Below are positions 34,102-43,803 of a DNA stretch of 64,000 nucleotides, in pieces; position 1 is the first letter of the stretch; every line of letters begins with the position of its first letter. A program made the translations under genes and the position numbers. The stretch covers positions 62,001 to 126,000 of the forward strand of contig NZ_SNWX01000002.1 of the NCBI RefSeq assembly GCF_004362045.1. Direction: 5' to 3'. The notes under the pieces are model-generated. The model worked only from the letters and a program-made list of their open reading frames with translations. It was not told where the DNA came from and ran no database searches. This DNA comes from Halanaerobium saccharolyticum. GTDB taxonomy: Bacteria > Bacillota > Halanaerobiia > Halanaerobiales > Halanaerobiaceae.

Positions 34102-35646
34102 ATGAAAAATAAGTTTTTAGTTTTATTATTGGTTTCTTTATTTATGGTTTCCGTTTTTTCTGCTGTTCAGGCACAGGAAAAGGTGACGGAAGAGTTTGTT
34201 ATGGGGATAGAGGATGAAGTGAGCAATCTTGATCCCGGGGAGACTACTATTTCTGTTAATGAAAGAGTAGCTTCCTTGATTTTTGATGGTTTAGTGAGAT
34301 ATGGTAAGGCAAATAAGATTGTTCCAGGAATTGCTAAAGACTGGACGATTTCTGAGAATGAAATGGAATATACATTTGAGTTAAGAGAAGGTGTATTATT
34401 CCATAATGGTCAGGAGTTGACTGCTGAAGATGTAGAATATACTTATCAGCGGATTCTGAATCCGGAATATGGTTCCGGTTTGAGAGCTAAAATTGAATCA
34501 ATTAAATCAATTGAGGTAATTGATGATTATACAATTAAGTTTACTTTAAATGAACCATATGCTCCTTTTATGCTGGGTATGACTTTTGGAATTATCCCCA
34601 AAGAATACGCAGAAAAAATAGGGAATGAAGAATTAGGAAGAAATCCAATTGGTACAGGTCCTTTTAAATTGGAAGAATGGTCTCCTGGAAATCAGATAGT
34701 TTTATCTGCTTATCAGGATTACTGGGATAAAGTTCCTAACATTAAAAAATTGGTCATCAGATCTATTCCGGAATCTGCAACTCAGGCAATGGAACTTCGC
34801 AGTGGGGGTATTGATTTTGGAGTAAACCTTGATGTAGGTCAGCTGGAATCATTTAGAAACAATCCTGATTTTAAAGTTAAAACAGCTGCGGGAGCAGGTA
34901 TTAATTTCTTAGGTTTTAATTTTGATATGGCACCAACTAATGAACGCAAATTTAGAGAAGCTGTACTGCAGGCTGTTCCGTTTGACCAGATGATCCCTCA
35001 GATTTTTGGAATCCTGGGAGAAAGGGCCTATTCCATGCTGCCTCCAACACTCTGGCCGGAAGAGAGAGAATATTTGAAAGAAAATGCAGTTGGTTTTGAT
35101 CCAGAAGCAGCAGCACAGAAATTTGAGGAATTAAAAGCAGCGGGCGTGATTCCAGAAGACTATGTTGCTCGAGTATATGTTTCAAATAGTCGTCCTAATC
35201 AGGTCAAGACTGCAGAAGCTATGGTAACAGCATTAAACCAGGCAGGTTTAAGAGCAGAAGTAAAAGCTATGGAATTTGGTACAATGTGGGATATGCTGGG
35301 ACGTGGAGAAATAGGCATGTTCTTCTTACGTTTTGTCTCAGATCCCGATCCTGATTACTGGTTATATAGATTCTTTAAATCTGATGGTTCTTTAAACAGG
35401 GCTTTTTATGAGAATGATCAGGTAGATCAGTGGCTGGAAAAAGCAAGATCAATTTCCAATCAGGCCGAAAGAGAAGATTTATATCAAAAAGTATTAAGAA
35501 AAGTATTAATTGAAGATCTGGTCTTCCATCCGCTTGCCCATTCCAATCAAATTTATGTCATGCAGGATGAAGTTCAGGAATTAAACCCTGGTAATTCACT
35601 GATAATTCCCTTAGTTACTCCAACAGCAAATGTTTATAAGGAATAG
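34102..35646 (+). CDS. Peptide/nickel-type ABC transporter binding protein (family 5)
   Basis: This exported solute-binding protein has about 514 residues. Its signal peptide is FLVLLLVSLFMVSVFSAVQA. The family 5 motif region is present (SNLDPGETTISVNERVASLI, GLVRYG, LREGVLFHNGQELTAEDVEY). I chose ATG 34102, 10 bases after GAGGAGG, over an upstream ATG at 34081 that precedes the SD. It feeds the two permeases downstream. No Cys lipobox is obvious, which suits a periplasmic protein in a diderm. The ligand is probably oligopeptide but is not fixed by sequence. Confidence 0.92.
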   Translation: MKNKFLVLLLVSLFMVSVFSAVQAQEKVTEEFVMGIEDEVSNLDPGETTISVNERVASLIFDGLVRYGKANKIVPGIAKDWTISENEMEYTFELREGVLFHNGQELTAEDVEYTYQRILNPEYGSGLRAKIESIKSIEVIDDYTIKFTLNEPYAPFMLGMTFGIIPKEYAEKIGNEELGRNPIGTGPFKLEEWSPGNQIVLSAYQDYWDKVPNIKKLVIRSIPESATQAMELRSGGIDFGVNLDVGQLESFRNNPDFKVKTAAGAGINFLGFNFDMAPTNERKFREAVLQAVPFDQMIPQIFGILGERAYSMLPPTLWPEEREYLKENAVGFDPEAAAQKFEELKAAGVIPEDYVARVYVSNSRPNQVKTAEAMVTALNQAGLRAEVKAMEFGTMWDMLGRGEIGMFFLRFVSDPDPDYWLYRFFKSDGSLNRAFYENDQVDQWLEKARSISNQAEREDLYQKVLRKVLIEDLVFHPLAHSNQIYVMQDEVQELNPGNSLIIPLVTPTANVYKE

Positions 35647-35721
35647 CTGCGGAATTAGCTTTAAAGTGAATTAACATTTTAACAGGTTAGAAAGAGATTA
35701 AAAGATTAATTATCTTAAACT

Positions 35722-35759
35722 ACTATGCAGATAGCTGAGACTATCTGCATAGTCTTTTT
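35722..35759 (+). terminator. Attenuating hairpin between binding protein and permease genes
   Basis: ACTATGCAGATAG pairs perfectly with CTATCTGCATAGT (13 bp) around six bases, followed by CTTTTT. It lies inside the operon, just before the permease SD, so partial termination would keep binding protein in excess of permease. Confidence 0.85.
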
Positions 35760-35776
35760 AGAAAGAGGTGAACAAT

Positions 35777-36715
35777 TTGTTTGCTTATATTATTAAAAGA
35801 CTGCTCTGGTTAATTCCGGTTGTCATTGGAGTTTCCTTAATTTTATTTGGAATTATGCAGCTGGTGCCGGGTAATCCGGCTGCAATTATGCTGGGTACAA
35901 ATGCAACACCAGCGGCAATAAAAGCACTTAATGAGAAATTTGGTTTTAATGAACCATTTCATATTAGATATTTTTTAATGCTTAAAAATTTTATAACAGG
36001 AGAACTTGATTCAATCTATTATGGGGATGAAGTAATAAATATTATCAGTAATAGACTTATTCCAACAATAGAACTGGGTCTACTTTCTCTGATTATTGCA
36101 GTTTTAGTGGCAATTCCAACAGGGGTTATTGCTGCGGTTAAAAAGAATTCTTTATTTGATCTTATAAGTATGTTTATTGCAACTATTGGTATTTCTGTGC
36201 CAGCTTTTTTTACAGGTATTATTTTCATCTACATATTTTCTGTTTATTTTCCGTTTTTTCCTTCTTCGGGCTATGGAGGACGGATCTGGACTTTAAGTGG
36301 GCTGCGGCACTTAGTTTTACCAGCTTTTGCTTTAAGTACAGTAATGATTGCTTCCACCAGTCGGATAACCAGATCCTCAATGCTTGATATTATGAAAGAA
36401 GATTATCTGGTTACAGCACGCTCTAAAGGAGTTGCCGAAAAAGTTATTATTTTAAAACATGCTTTTCGCAATGCTTTGATTCCAATTATAACTAATATTG
36501 GTAATCAATTAGCTATGATGTTTGGTGGAGCAATTTTAATCGAATCAGTTTTTGCCTGGCCGGGTGTAGGAAGACTTGCAGTCAGTGCTGTTGAAGCCAG
36601 AGACCAACCGCTGGTTTTTGGTTCAATCTTAATTTTATCTATTCTTTTTGTCCTGGTCAATTTGCTGGTTGATATTATTTATGTTTTTATTAATCCCCAG
36701 ATTAGCTATAAATAG
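35777..36715 (+). CDS. Peptide ABC transporter permease (DppB-like)
   Basis: This inner-membrane protein of about 312 residues starts FAYIIKRLLWLIPVVIGVSL as DppB proteins do. It carries MQLVPGNPA, the EAA loop ARSKGVAEKVIILKHAFRNALIP, and FAWPGVGRL near the end. I chose TTG 35777 after AGAGGTGA; GTG 35768 overlaps the SD. It pairs with the DppC-like permease that starts 23 bases downstream. Confidence 0.93.
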   Translation: MFAYIIKRLLWLIPVVIGVSLILFGIMQLVPGNPAAIMLGTNATPAAIKALNEKFGFNEPFHIRYFLMLKNFITGELDSIYYGDEVINIISNRLIPTIELGLLSLIIAVLVAIPTGVIAAVKKNSLFDLISMFIATIGISVPAFFTGIIFIYIFSVYFPFFPSSGYGGRIWTLSGLRHLVLPAFALSTVMIASTSRITRSSMLDIMKEDYLVTARSKGVAEKVIILKHAFRNALIPIITNIGNQLAMMFGGAILIESVFAWPGVGRLAVSAVEARDQPLVFGSILILSILFVLVNLLVDIIYVFINPQISYK

Positions 36716-36738
36716 CAGTAGAAATGAGGTGTTGAAAT

Positions 36739-37770
36739 TTGAAAAAGAAAATTATTTTATTTATACTATTAGTAATCCAAATTTATATTAGTTATCAAAA
36801 TTGGCTGGTGGAGGGAAAGATCTGGAGCAGTCTGGAATATAAATTTGCCACAGCTTTTTCTGTGCTCTTAATTGTTTTGCTATTATTATTATTATTTAAA
36901 AAAAGTATTTTTCTTAAATTTAAAGAAAATGCTCTTTATGCAAAAATGTTTAAAGAATTTAATAAAGGTTATGGAGGTAAAATTGCAGTTGTCATGCTGG
37001 CTCTGATTTTTTATGCTGCCTTTATGGCACCTTTTATTGCCCCCTATTCTCCGACTAAAATTGATTACAGCAATATGACCTATTCAGCACCTTCCCTGGA
37101 GCACTGGTTTGGCACAGATGATTTTGGTAGAGACATGTTTTCGCGAGTGCTTTATGGTGCACGAATTGCTCTGGGCGTTGGTTTTTCAGCTGTTTTAGTT
37201 AATGCCAGTCTGGGTGTTAGTTTAGGTCTGCTGGCCGGTTATTATGGTGGTAAAGCGGATATGATAATTATGCGGCTGGTAGAAATCTGGAATTCAATTC
37301 CTTTCATTCTGCTGGCTCTGGCTATAATTTCTGCTCTGGGAACAGGAATATTCAATATAATAATTGCTGTGGGGATTACCGGTTTAATTAATTTTTCTCG
37401 TCTGACTCGTTCTATAGTTTTTCAAATCAAAGAAAAAGAATATGTTACTTCGGCTAAGGCTCTGGGAGCAAGTGATTTGCGAATCTTATATAATCATATC
37501 TTACCAAATTCAATTTCATCATTAATAGTACTTGGAACTTTAAGAATTGGGATCTCGATTCTGGTTGTTGCCGGTCTCAGCTTTTTGGGGCTGGGAATTC
37601 AGCCGCCAACTGCTGCCTGGGGAACAATGTTAAATCGGGGTCAGGAATATTTAATTCAGGCACCCTGGATGTCAATTTTTCCGGGACTGGCAATTATTAT
37701 TACAGTATTGAGCTTTAATTTACTCGGGGATGCTTTAAGAGATGCGCTTGATCCCAGACAGCTGGACTAA
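36739..37770 (+). CDS. Peptide ABC transporter permease (DppC-like)
   Basis: This permease of 343 residues has an N-terminal extension with two membrane segments (residues 3-20 and 35-53) before the DppC core. The core has PFIAPYSPTKID, HWFGTDDFGRDMFSRVLYGARIAL, the EAA loop TSAKALGASDLRILYNHILPN, and a C-terminal GDALRDALDPR. The start is TTG after ATGAGGTG. No OppD/OppF ATPase gene follows; azlC comes next, so the ATPases must be encoded elsewhere. Confidence 0.93.
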   Translation: MKKKIILFILLVIQIYISYQNWLVEGKIWSSLEYKFATAFSVLLIVLLLLLLFKKSIFLKFKENALYAKMFKEFNKGYGGKIAVVMLALIFYAAFMAPFIAPYSPTKIDYSNMTYSAPSLEHWFGTDDFGRDMFSRVLYGARIALGVGFSAVLVNASLGVSLGLLAGYYGGKADMIIMRLVEIWNSIPFILLALAIISALGTGIFNIIIAVGITGLINFSRLTRSIVFQIKEKEYVTSAKALGASDLRILYNHILPNSISSLIVLGTLRIGISILVVAGLSFLGLGIQPPTAAWGTMLNRGQEYLIQAPWMSIFPGLAIIITVLSFNLLGDALRDALDPRQLD

Positions 37771-37842
37771 CGTGTCCTTACCGTTTACCGAACCAGTTTT
37801 TTCCAGTAAATGATTTAATTTTTAAAGGAGTAGATCAGACTT

Positions 37843-38571
37843 ATGCAGCAGAGCGAAGAGAGTATAACTAAAGAGAATAAATTAACTGCTAAATTGAATG
37901 ATTCAAGTTTAAAAGATGGAGTCAAAGATGCCCTGCCAATTATTTTGGGATATCTGCCAATTGGTATTGCTTATGGAATGCTGGCTGTAAATAAAGGCTT
38001 AACACCCCTGCAGGCTACTGCAATGTCACTTTTTGTTTTTGCTGGTTCTGCTCAGCTAGTATCGATTGAGATGATAGCTGCCGGAGCAGCAGTGGCGGCC
38101 ATAGTTGTAATGACTTTTCTGGTGAATCTACGCCATCTGTTGTTATCAGCTTCTTTAAGCCTTCATTTAAGAAATCTGCCGTTCTATTATTATCCGTTTT
38201 TGGGTTTTTTAATAACAGATGAGTCTTTTGCAGTTGCTATGAGCAAAATAGAGAGCCAGAAGAATAAACAGCGATATTTCCTCGGCCTTGGTTTCACCGC
38301 TTATCTGGGCTGGGTTTTTAGTTCTGCCGTAGGGGCTTTCTTAACCGAATTTATTGATTTAGGTAGTGGAGGGGCACTGGATTTTGTTTTACCGGCAATG
38401 TTTGTAGTCCTGCTGGTAATGCAGATTAGCTCCAGAACTGAAATAATTGTTGCTCTTTTTTCTGTCTTTGCATCACTTTTTTTTGCCCTGACGATTAATG
38501 GCAGCTGGAATATTATTCTGGCCACAGTTCTGGCTGCATTTTTAGGGGTGTATATCGATGGAAATAGTTAA
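37843..38571 (+). CDS. azlC: AzlC-family branched-chain amino acid exporter subunit
   Basis: The 242-residue membrane protein has the AzlC pattern DGVKDALPIILGYLPIGIAYG, then FVFAGSAQLVSIEMI and LVNLRHLLLSASLSLHLR. AzlCD pairs export branched-chain amino acids and their analogues. It overlaps azlD by 14 bases, as usual for this pair. An AAGGAG SD precedes the ATG. Confidence 0.93.
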   Translation: MQQSEESITKENKLTAKLNDSSLKDGVKDALPIILGYLPIGIAYGMLAVNKGLTPLQATAMSLFVFAGSAQLVSIEMIAAGAAVAAIVVMTFLVNLRHLLLSASLSLHLRNLPFYYYPFLGFLITDESFAVAMSKIESQKNKQRYFLGLGFTAYLGWVFSSAVGAFLTEFIDLGSGGALDFVLPAMFVVLLVMQISSRTEIIVALFSVFASLFFALTINGSWNIILATVLAAFLGVYIDGNS

Positions 38572-38881
38572 GTTTATGCTGATGATTGGGGGAATGGTGC
38601 TTGTAACTTTTATTCCCAGAGTTTTACCACTGGCTCTGCTGGGTAAAAAAGAACTTCCCGAAAAGGTAGTGCTCTGGCTGAGTTTTATCCCGGCGGCTGT
38701 GCTGGCAGCTTTACTGGCACCATCAATACTGCTTAAAAATGGAAATCTTTATTTAAGTCTGGAAAATACAGCTTTAATTGCTTTTTTTCCAACTCTGCTG
38801 GTTGCATATAAGACAAAAAATATATTTTATACAGTTAGTGGAGGTTTGATTTTCTATTTATTAATATCACTTTTATTTTAG
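38558..38881 (+). CDS. azlD: AzlD-family branched-chain amino acid transport subunit
   Basis: This is the small partner of AzlC, 107 residues with four hydrophobic segments, and carries the AzlD pattern VTFIPRVLPLALLGKKELPEK and WLSFIPAAVLAALLAPSI. Its overlap with azlC implies translational coupling and a 1:1 complex in the inner membrane. Confidence 0.92.
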   Translation: MEIVKFMLMIGGMVLVTFIPRVLPLALLGKKELPEKVVLWLSFIPAAVLAALLAPSILLKNGNLYLSLENTALIAFFPTLLVAYKTKNIFYTVSGGLIFYLLISLLF

Positions 38882-39018
38882 AATGTTTTTTTCTATTAGG
38901 TTTAGATAATATCAGGCAGCTATAGCTAATGATTTATTGTGGATGTCATTTTAGTTCATTTACTTAGTGTCTTTTTAAAAAACAGATTACAGCATAATTT
39001 AACTGGGGGAATTTAAAA

Positions 39019-40056
39019 ATGGAAATCAAAGTTGATTTATTTAGTGATACGGGGACAAGACCTTCCCAGGATATGAGAAGATTTATGTCTGAGGCAGAAG
39101 TTGGGGATGAGCAGCTGGGAGAAGATCCAAGTGTAAATCGTCTCTGTCGAATGACTGCCGAAATGCTGGGCAAAGATGATGCAGTATATTTACCTTCTGG
39201 TTTAATGGCAAATCAGATTTCTTTTGCTGTCCATACAGACCAGGGAGATGAAATAATAATGGATCAGACAGCACATCCTATTCATTATGAGAGTGCTGCC
39301 CTGGCTGTTATTTCTGGAGCCTCAATTAAGCCGCTGGCGGGAGAGGGTGGAATTTTTACTGCTGAGCAGGTAAAGGAAGCTATCAGAGAGAAGGATTATC
39401 ACAGTCCCCAGACAAAGGTTATTTCTATTGAACAGACAACTAATCTAGGTGGTGGGCGAATCTGGCCCCTGCAGAGAATTAAGGAAATAGCAGAAGTTGC
39501 GGTAGAAAATGGACTAAAAATGCATATGGATGGGGCCCGGATGCTTAATGCTGCAGTTGAGGCAGAAGTTGATCCAGCAGAATACGGCCAGTATTTTGAT
39601 TCGATCTGGATCGATCTGAGTAAGGGTCTGGGAGCACCGGTTGGTTCAGTTCTGGCTGGATCAGCAGAATTTATAGAAAAGGCTCGCTTCTGGAAACAGA
39701 GGCTGGGTGGAGCCATGAGGCAGGCAGGAATTATTGCAGCTGGCGGAATTTTTGCTTTAGAGCACAATGTTGCTCGTCTAAAAGAAGATCACAAACATGC
39801 TAAGATGCTGGCAGAAACTATTGCCGATCAGAAAGGGCTGGAAATTGATCCAGACACAGTTGAAACCAACATAGTTCTTTTTTCTGTGGCAGATGGAAAG
39901 ACAGATTTATTTGCAGATCAACTGCTCAAAAAAGGAATTAGAGTCAGCAGACTGGAAGGAAAACTGCGTGCTGTTACTCACTTAGACTTAAGTTTAGAAG
40001 ATATTCGCTATGCTGTCAAACATATTGAAAAGACAGCTCGAGAAATTTTTGCTTAA
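39019..40056 (+). CDS. ltaE: Threonine aldolase (low-specificity, PLP-dependent)
   Basis: The 345-residue fold-type I PLP enzyme has DLFSDTGTRPSQDMR at the N terminus, VGDEQLGEDP, HMDGARMLNA, and the Schiff-base Lys in DLSKGLGAPVGSVLAG. It splits threonine/allo-threonine to glycine and acetaldehyde in the cytosol. AGGGGG-type SD (CTGGGGGAA) precedes the ATG. It is not obviously in an operon. Confidence 0.93.
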   Translation: MEIKVDLFSDTGTRPSQDMRRFMSEAEVGDEQLGEDPSVNRLCRMTAEMLGKDDAVYLPSGLMANQISFAVHTDQGDEIIMDQTAHPIHYESAALAVISGASIKPLAGEGGIFTAEQVKEAIREKDYHSPQTKVISIEQTTNLGGGRIWPLQRIKEIAEVAVENGLKMHMDGARMLNAAVEAEVDPAEYGQYFDSIWIDLSKGLGAPVGSVLAGSAEFIEKARFWKQRLGGAMRQAGIIAAGGIFALEHNVARLKEDHKHAKMLAETIADQKGLEIDPDTVETNIVLFSVADGKTDLFADQLLKKGIRVSRLEGKLRAVTHLDLSLEDIRYAVKHIEKTAREIFA

Positions 40057-40171
40057 ATTAAATTATTAAATAGGAAGGATTTTAGTCTTCTGTCAAGAAT
40101 ATTTTAATATGAGCTAATTAATCTATCAATAAACTTAACTTTATTAAATTTAAAAGAGGAGAGTGAGTCCA

Positions 40172-40825
40172 ATGGAACAGGTGTATGAAAAAAAGCGTGA
40201 ACAGCTTCTTAGTGATCTCAGTGATATGAGTGAAGTTGCAGAGGAAATGCTGCAGAATGTTATTAAAGCAATGGATGATTTGAATGTGGAGAAAGCTCAT
40301 GAAATTATTGAAAGAGATGATGTGCTGGATAACTATTTAATTACAATAGAAGAAGAAGTTTCGCGCTTGTTAACCCTGGATCAACCCCTGGCAGCTGATA
40401 CCTGGTTTAGTATTGCAATGATCAAAATTGCAAATGACCTGGAAAGAATAGGAGATCAGGCAACCAATATAGCTGAGATTTTACTTGAATTAAAACATGA
40501 TGGAATTATGAAACCTTTAGTTATGATTCCAGAACTCGCTGATATTGTCACTGATATGCTGGATGTAGTATTAGAGTCATTTTCCACCAAAAATTCGGAT
40601 CTTGCAGAAGCGGCCTGCCGAATGGACGAAAAAGCAGATAATCTTTATGAAGATATTTATTCTAAAGCTATTAAAATGATTAGCGAAAAAGAAGATAAGG
40701 AAACAGTAAAACAGATAGTTCAACACATCAATTTAGCTAAAGCACTGGAGCGGGTAGGAGATCATGCAACTAATATTGGTGAGGAAACTATCTTTATTGT
40801 TACTGGTAAAAGAGTTAAGTATTAA
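40172..40825 (+). CDS. phoU: PhoU-family phosphate regulator
   Basis: The protein has about 217 residues with two PhoU helical repeats, each with its metal-binding signature: DLERIGDQATNIAE and ALERVGDHATNIGEE. PhoU modulates phosphate transport and signalling at the membrane. I chose ATG 40172 (8 bases from GAGGAGAG) over GTG 40163. No pstSCAB or phoBR genes are adjacent, so this is an orphan copy in this window. Confidence 0.93.
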   Translation: MEQVYEKKREQLLSDLSDMSEVAEEMLQNVIKAMDDLNVEKAHEIIERDDVLDNYLITIEEEVSRLLTLDQPLAADTWFSIAMIKIANDLERIGDQATNIAEILLELKHDGIMKPLVMIPELADIVTDMLDVVLESFSTKNSDLAEAACRMDEKADNLYEDIYSKAIKMISEKEDKETVKQIVQHINLAKALERVGDHATNIGEETIFIVTGKRVKY

Positions 40826-40897
40826 ATATATAATTTAATTTTATGTAAGGTATATAAAAGAAGTGAAAATATTTTTGGAAATTTAGTATAAATTAAG

Positions 40898-40927
40898 AAA
40901 ACGGCCTATAAAAATAGGCCGTTTTTT
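40898..40927 (+). terminator. Terminator after phoU
   Basis: AACGGCCTAT pairs with ATAGGCCGTT around AAAA and is followed by T6. Confidence 0.92.
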
Positions 40928-40951
40928 GCTGTATAAATCTATTTATTAAGT

Positions 40952-41057
40952 TTAAAGATCGTCTTCGTAAAATAAAAATCCACCAGGTCCAATTGGCAAA
41001 TTGAAGATAAGCCAGTTAGGATCTGCGAGATTATTATTCTTAAAATTAGTTTTAGAA
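40952..41057 (-). pseudogene. Possible short coding remnant downstream of the P1 peptidase
   Basis: On the minus strand a 35-codon frame without a usable start reads NLADPNWLIFNLPIGPGGFL and ends with FYEDDL and stop. It looks protein-like and could be the tail of a lost gene. The family is not recognised and chance cannot be excluded. Confidence 0.2.
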
Positions 41058-41960
41058 TGCTGAATTTAAAATTGCTTCTTTAACTACCCGGGCAGCCAGA
41101 ATACCGACCTGATTAATATCAGCTTTAATCTGATTTGAGGCTAAAGTAAAGACACTATCCCCATCTAAGAGGGTGTGCACAGGATAAATTGTCCGGCTCA
41201 GACCGCTGTGGGCCATCATAGATACTCGATTTGCCTCTGATTTATTCAAAAAAGCATTAGTTGCTACTACAATTAGAGTTGTATTTTGTCGTAAAAATCC
41301 GAGATTTATCTCTGGCTGATTAATAATGGTTTCTTCTGTGTTAATAAAATTCCCGGCCTGATCCTGAGCTCCAGCAATAATTTTTCCGCTCTCCGGATCT
41401 TTGAGATCACCGAAAGCATTGACCACTGCCAGGGCAGAAACAATAAGCTCACCACTCTGGCGGGCAGCATGACCGAGTCCTGTTTTGCTTGCGTTTTCTA
41501 TCCCCTTGATTTTACCACAGGTAGAACCTGCAGCAGCACCAATACTTTTGTTTTCCTGAATAGAACTGTCAGCAGCAAGACAGGCCTGATAGGCCATTTC
41601 CTGATCCGGATAGTCATTACTTTTGTATTCTAAATCGTAGATGACAGCTGCAGGAACAATCGGGACCACTCCCCCGCCAGTCTGAAAGCCAATATCCTTT
41701 TCTCTTAAATACCGCATAACTCCTCCGGCAGCGTCAAGTCCATAAGCACTACCTCCGGTTAAAAAGACAGCATTAGCTTTGTCAACTGCAGCCCGGCTGT
41801 CAGTCAGAGCAAATTCTCTGCTGCCAGGTGCTCCACCGCGCACTTCTGCCCCCACTGTAAAATCTGCTTCAGTTAAAACCACTGAACAACCGGTACCTGA
41901 TTTTTGATTATCAGCATGGCCAACTTTAATTCCCTTGATAGCTGTTAGATCATTATTCAT
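41052..41960 (-). CDS. P1-family peptidase (DmpA/BapA-like, S58)
   Basis: The 302-residue protein has family patterns GIKVGHADNQKSGTGCSVV, DSRAAVDKANAVFLTGGSAY and GLDAAGGVMRYL. The self-cleavage/nucleophile region looks like AAAGSTCGKIKG at about residue 150. Such enzymes are N-terminal-nucleophile aminopeptidases that mature by self-cleavage into two chains and act on beta-amino or small peptides. AGGAGGGAG precedes the ATG. The gene diverges from the 5'-nucleotidase gene. Confidence 0.9.
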   Translation of the reverse strand: MNNDLTAIKGIKVGHADNQKSGTGCSVVLTEADFTVGAEVRGGAPGSREFALTDSRAAVDKANAVFLTGGSAYGLDAAGGVMRYLREKDIGFQTGGGVVPIVPAAVIYDLEYKSNDYPDQEMAYQACLAADSSIQENKSIGAAAGSTCGKIKGIENASKTGLGHAARQSGELIVSALAVVNAFGDLKDPESGKIIAGAQDQAGNFINTEETIINQPEINLGFLRQNTTLIVVATNAFLNKSEANRVSMMAHSGLSRTIYPVHTLLDGDSVFTLASNQIKADINQVGILAARVVKEAILNSAF

Positions 41961-42130
41961 TTTCTCCCTCCTAATGTGCTCTTTTGCTTTTATAGTAGCC
42001 TGAATTTAGAGTTTTAACTTTTAAAACAAGATCTGCTAATTTAAATTATAACATTTCTGAGCAGAAAATTTTAGTCCCGGAAGGAAAATCAAAATTATGA
42101 ACAGAAAAGAAGCTGCAGCTTAAAAGTATT

Positions 42131-42147
42131 TAAGTAAAATATACTTA
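42131..42147. promoter_or_regulatory. Inverted repeat in the divergent peptidase-nucleotidase region
   Basis: TAAGTA-AAATA-TACTTA is a 17-base inverted repeat between the divergent genes, of a size typical for a repressor operator. The rest of the 297-base gap is AT-rich with no gene. No regulator is assigned. Confidence 0.35.
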
Positions 42148-42257
42148 CTTAATTTAGAAAATATTTCTTTTTAGAGGCAGGAAAATCAATTTTTATATCA
42201 AATAATATATAGTATAAGAGAAGAAACAATTTTCAAAAAAATATGGAGGTGGAATTT

Positions 42258-43772
42258 GTGAATTTTAAGAAATTATCGATTGCTTTATTAACTCTGGTTT
42301 TAGTGATGACTCTATCTTTTACTGTGCTGGCAGAAGAAGTTGAACTGAGAATTTATCATGTAAATGATGTTCACTCAAGAGTAGAAGAAGATGACTATGC
42401 TGGTAGTATGGGTTATGCTAAAATGGAAACCCTGATTAAACAGGGTAGAAAAGAAAAAGAAAATGTAATGTTTTTAGATGCCGGAGATACTTTCCACGGT
42501 CAGACTATTGCTAATATAAATGAAGGGGAAGCAATCAGCCATATTCTGGATTTGATGGATCTGGATGCCTTAACCTTAGGTAATCATGATTTTAATTATG
42601 GTCAGGATAGATTAAAAGAATTAGCTCAGATGAGTAACTTCCCATTTTTAGCTGCTAATTTGAGCAGAAAAGATGGTGAAGAAATTCCATATACTCAGGA
42701 TTATATTATCAAAGAATATAATGGAGTTAAAGTGGGAGTTTTTGGTTTAGCAACTCCAGAGACAAGTTATAAAACTCATCCTAAAAATGTGGAGGGATTG
42801 GTCTTCAATAATCCAATTATTACTGCTAATGCTGTAGTAAATGAACTGGAAAGCAAAGTAGATGTAGTTATTGCCCTAACTCACCTGGGGATTAGTGAGG
42901 GTAGTAAATATACAAGTAAAATGGTAGCAGAAGAAGTCCCTGGTATTGATTTAATTGTTGACGGTCACAGCCATAATGTAATAGAAGGTGGAATGATGGT
43001 TAACGATACAATGATTGTTATGGCAGGTGAATATTCTAAATATCTGGGCTATGTAGATCTCACAATCGAAAATGGTGAAGTTTCAAATATAGATGCTAAT
43101 TTAATTCCCAGAGAAGATACTAAGAATGTAGAAAAAGATTATATTATTTCAACAGTTGTAGATAGAATTAACAGAGCCAATCAGGCAATTACTTCTCAGG
43201 TAGTTGGAAGAACAGCAGTTGAATTAAATGGTGCCAGAGGAAGTGTAAGAACTGGTGAAACTAATCTTGGTAACTTAATCACAGATGCCATGAGAGCAAA
43301 ACTGGATACTGATGCTGCTATAACTAATGGTGGCGGAATTAGAGCTTCTATTGATCAGGGCGAAATTACTCAGGGGGAAGTTATCACGGTTCTACCTTTT
43401 GGTAATACAGCAATGGCAATAAAGTTAAGTGGTGCTGATCTGAAAGCTGCTTTAGAGCATGGAGTTTCTAAATATCCTGCAACTGAGGGTCTTTTCCCAC
43501 AGGTATCCGGAATTAAGTTTACCTTTGATGGTGATGCTGAAGCTGGAAATAGAGTCCAGCAGGTCTGGGTTGGTGGCGAAAAACTTGATCCAGATGCAGT
43601 GTATACTGTAGCTACCAATGACTTTATGAAAGCCGGTGGAGATGGCTACACAATGTTTAAAGAGGCTCCAATTGTAAAAGAAGCTGGAGGCCTGGAAGAA
43701 GTATTAATGGATTACATTGCAGCTAATTCTCCTGTAGCTCCAGAAACAGAAGCAAGAATATTAATTAAGTAA
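42258..43772 (+). CDS. Secreted 5'-nucleotidase / 2',3'-cyclic phosphodiesterase (UshA family)
   Basis: This exported metallophosphoesterase has about 504 residues. The signal peptide is LSIALLTLVLVMTLSFTVLA. The N-terminal domain has the metal ligands in YHVNDVHSR, FLDAGDTFHG, LGNHDFNYG, THLG and DGHSHN. The C-terminal nucleotide-binding domain has NLITDAMR, NGGGIRA and VLPFGNT. It would release nucleosides and phosphate outside the inner membrane. I place the start at GTG 42258, seven bases after GGAGGTGG; an ATG at 42243 lies on top of the SD. No sortase motif is visible. Confidence 0.93.
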   Translation: MNFKKLSIALLTLVLVMTLSFTVLAEEVELRIYHVNDVHSRVEEDDYAGSMGYAKMETLIKQGRKEKENVMFLDAGDTFHGQTIANINEGEAISHILDLMDLDALTLGNHDFNYGQDRLKELAQMSNFPFLAANLSRKDGEEIPYTQDYIIKEYNGVKVGVFGLATPETSYKTHPKNVEGLVFNNPIITANAVVNELESKVDVVIALTHLGISEGSKYTSKMVAEEVPGIDLIVDGHSHNVIEGGMMVNDTMIVMAGEYSKYLGYVDLTIENGEVSNIDANLIPREDTKNVEKDYIISTVVDRINRANQAITSQVVGRTAVELNGARGSVRTGETNLGNLITDAMRAKLDTDAAITNGGGIRASIDQGEITQGEVITVLPFGNTAMAIKLSGADLKAALEHGVSKYPATEGLFPQVSGIKFTFDGDAEAGNRVQQVWVGGEKLDPDAVYTVATNDFMKAGGDGYTMFKEAPIVKEAGGLEEVLMDYIAANSPVAPETEARILIK

Positions 43773-43803
43773 AAGGTGCAGCTGCCGTTTACTTCCCGAT
43801 ATA

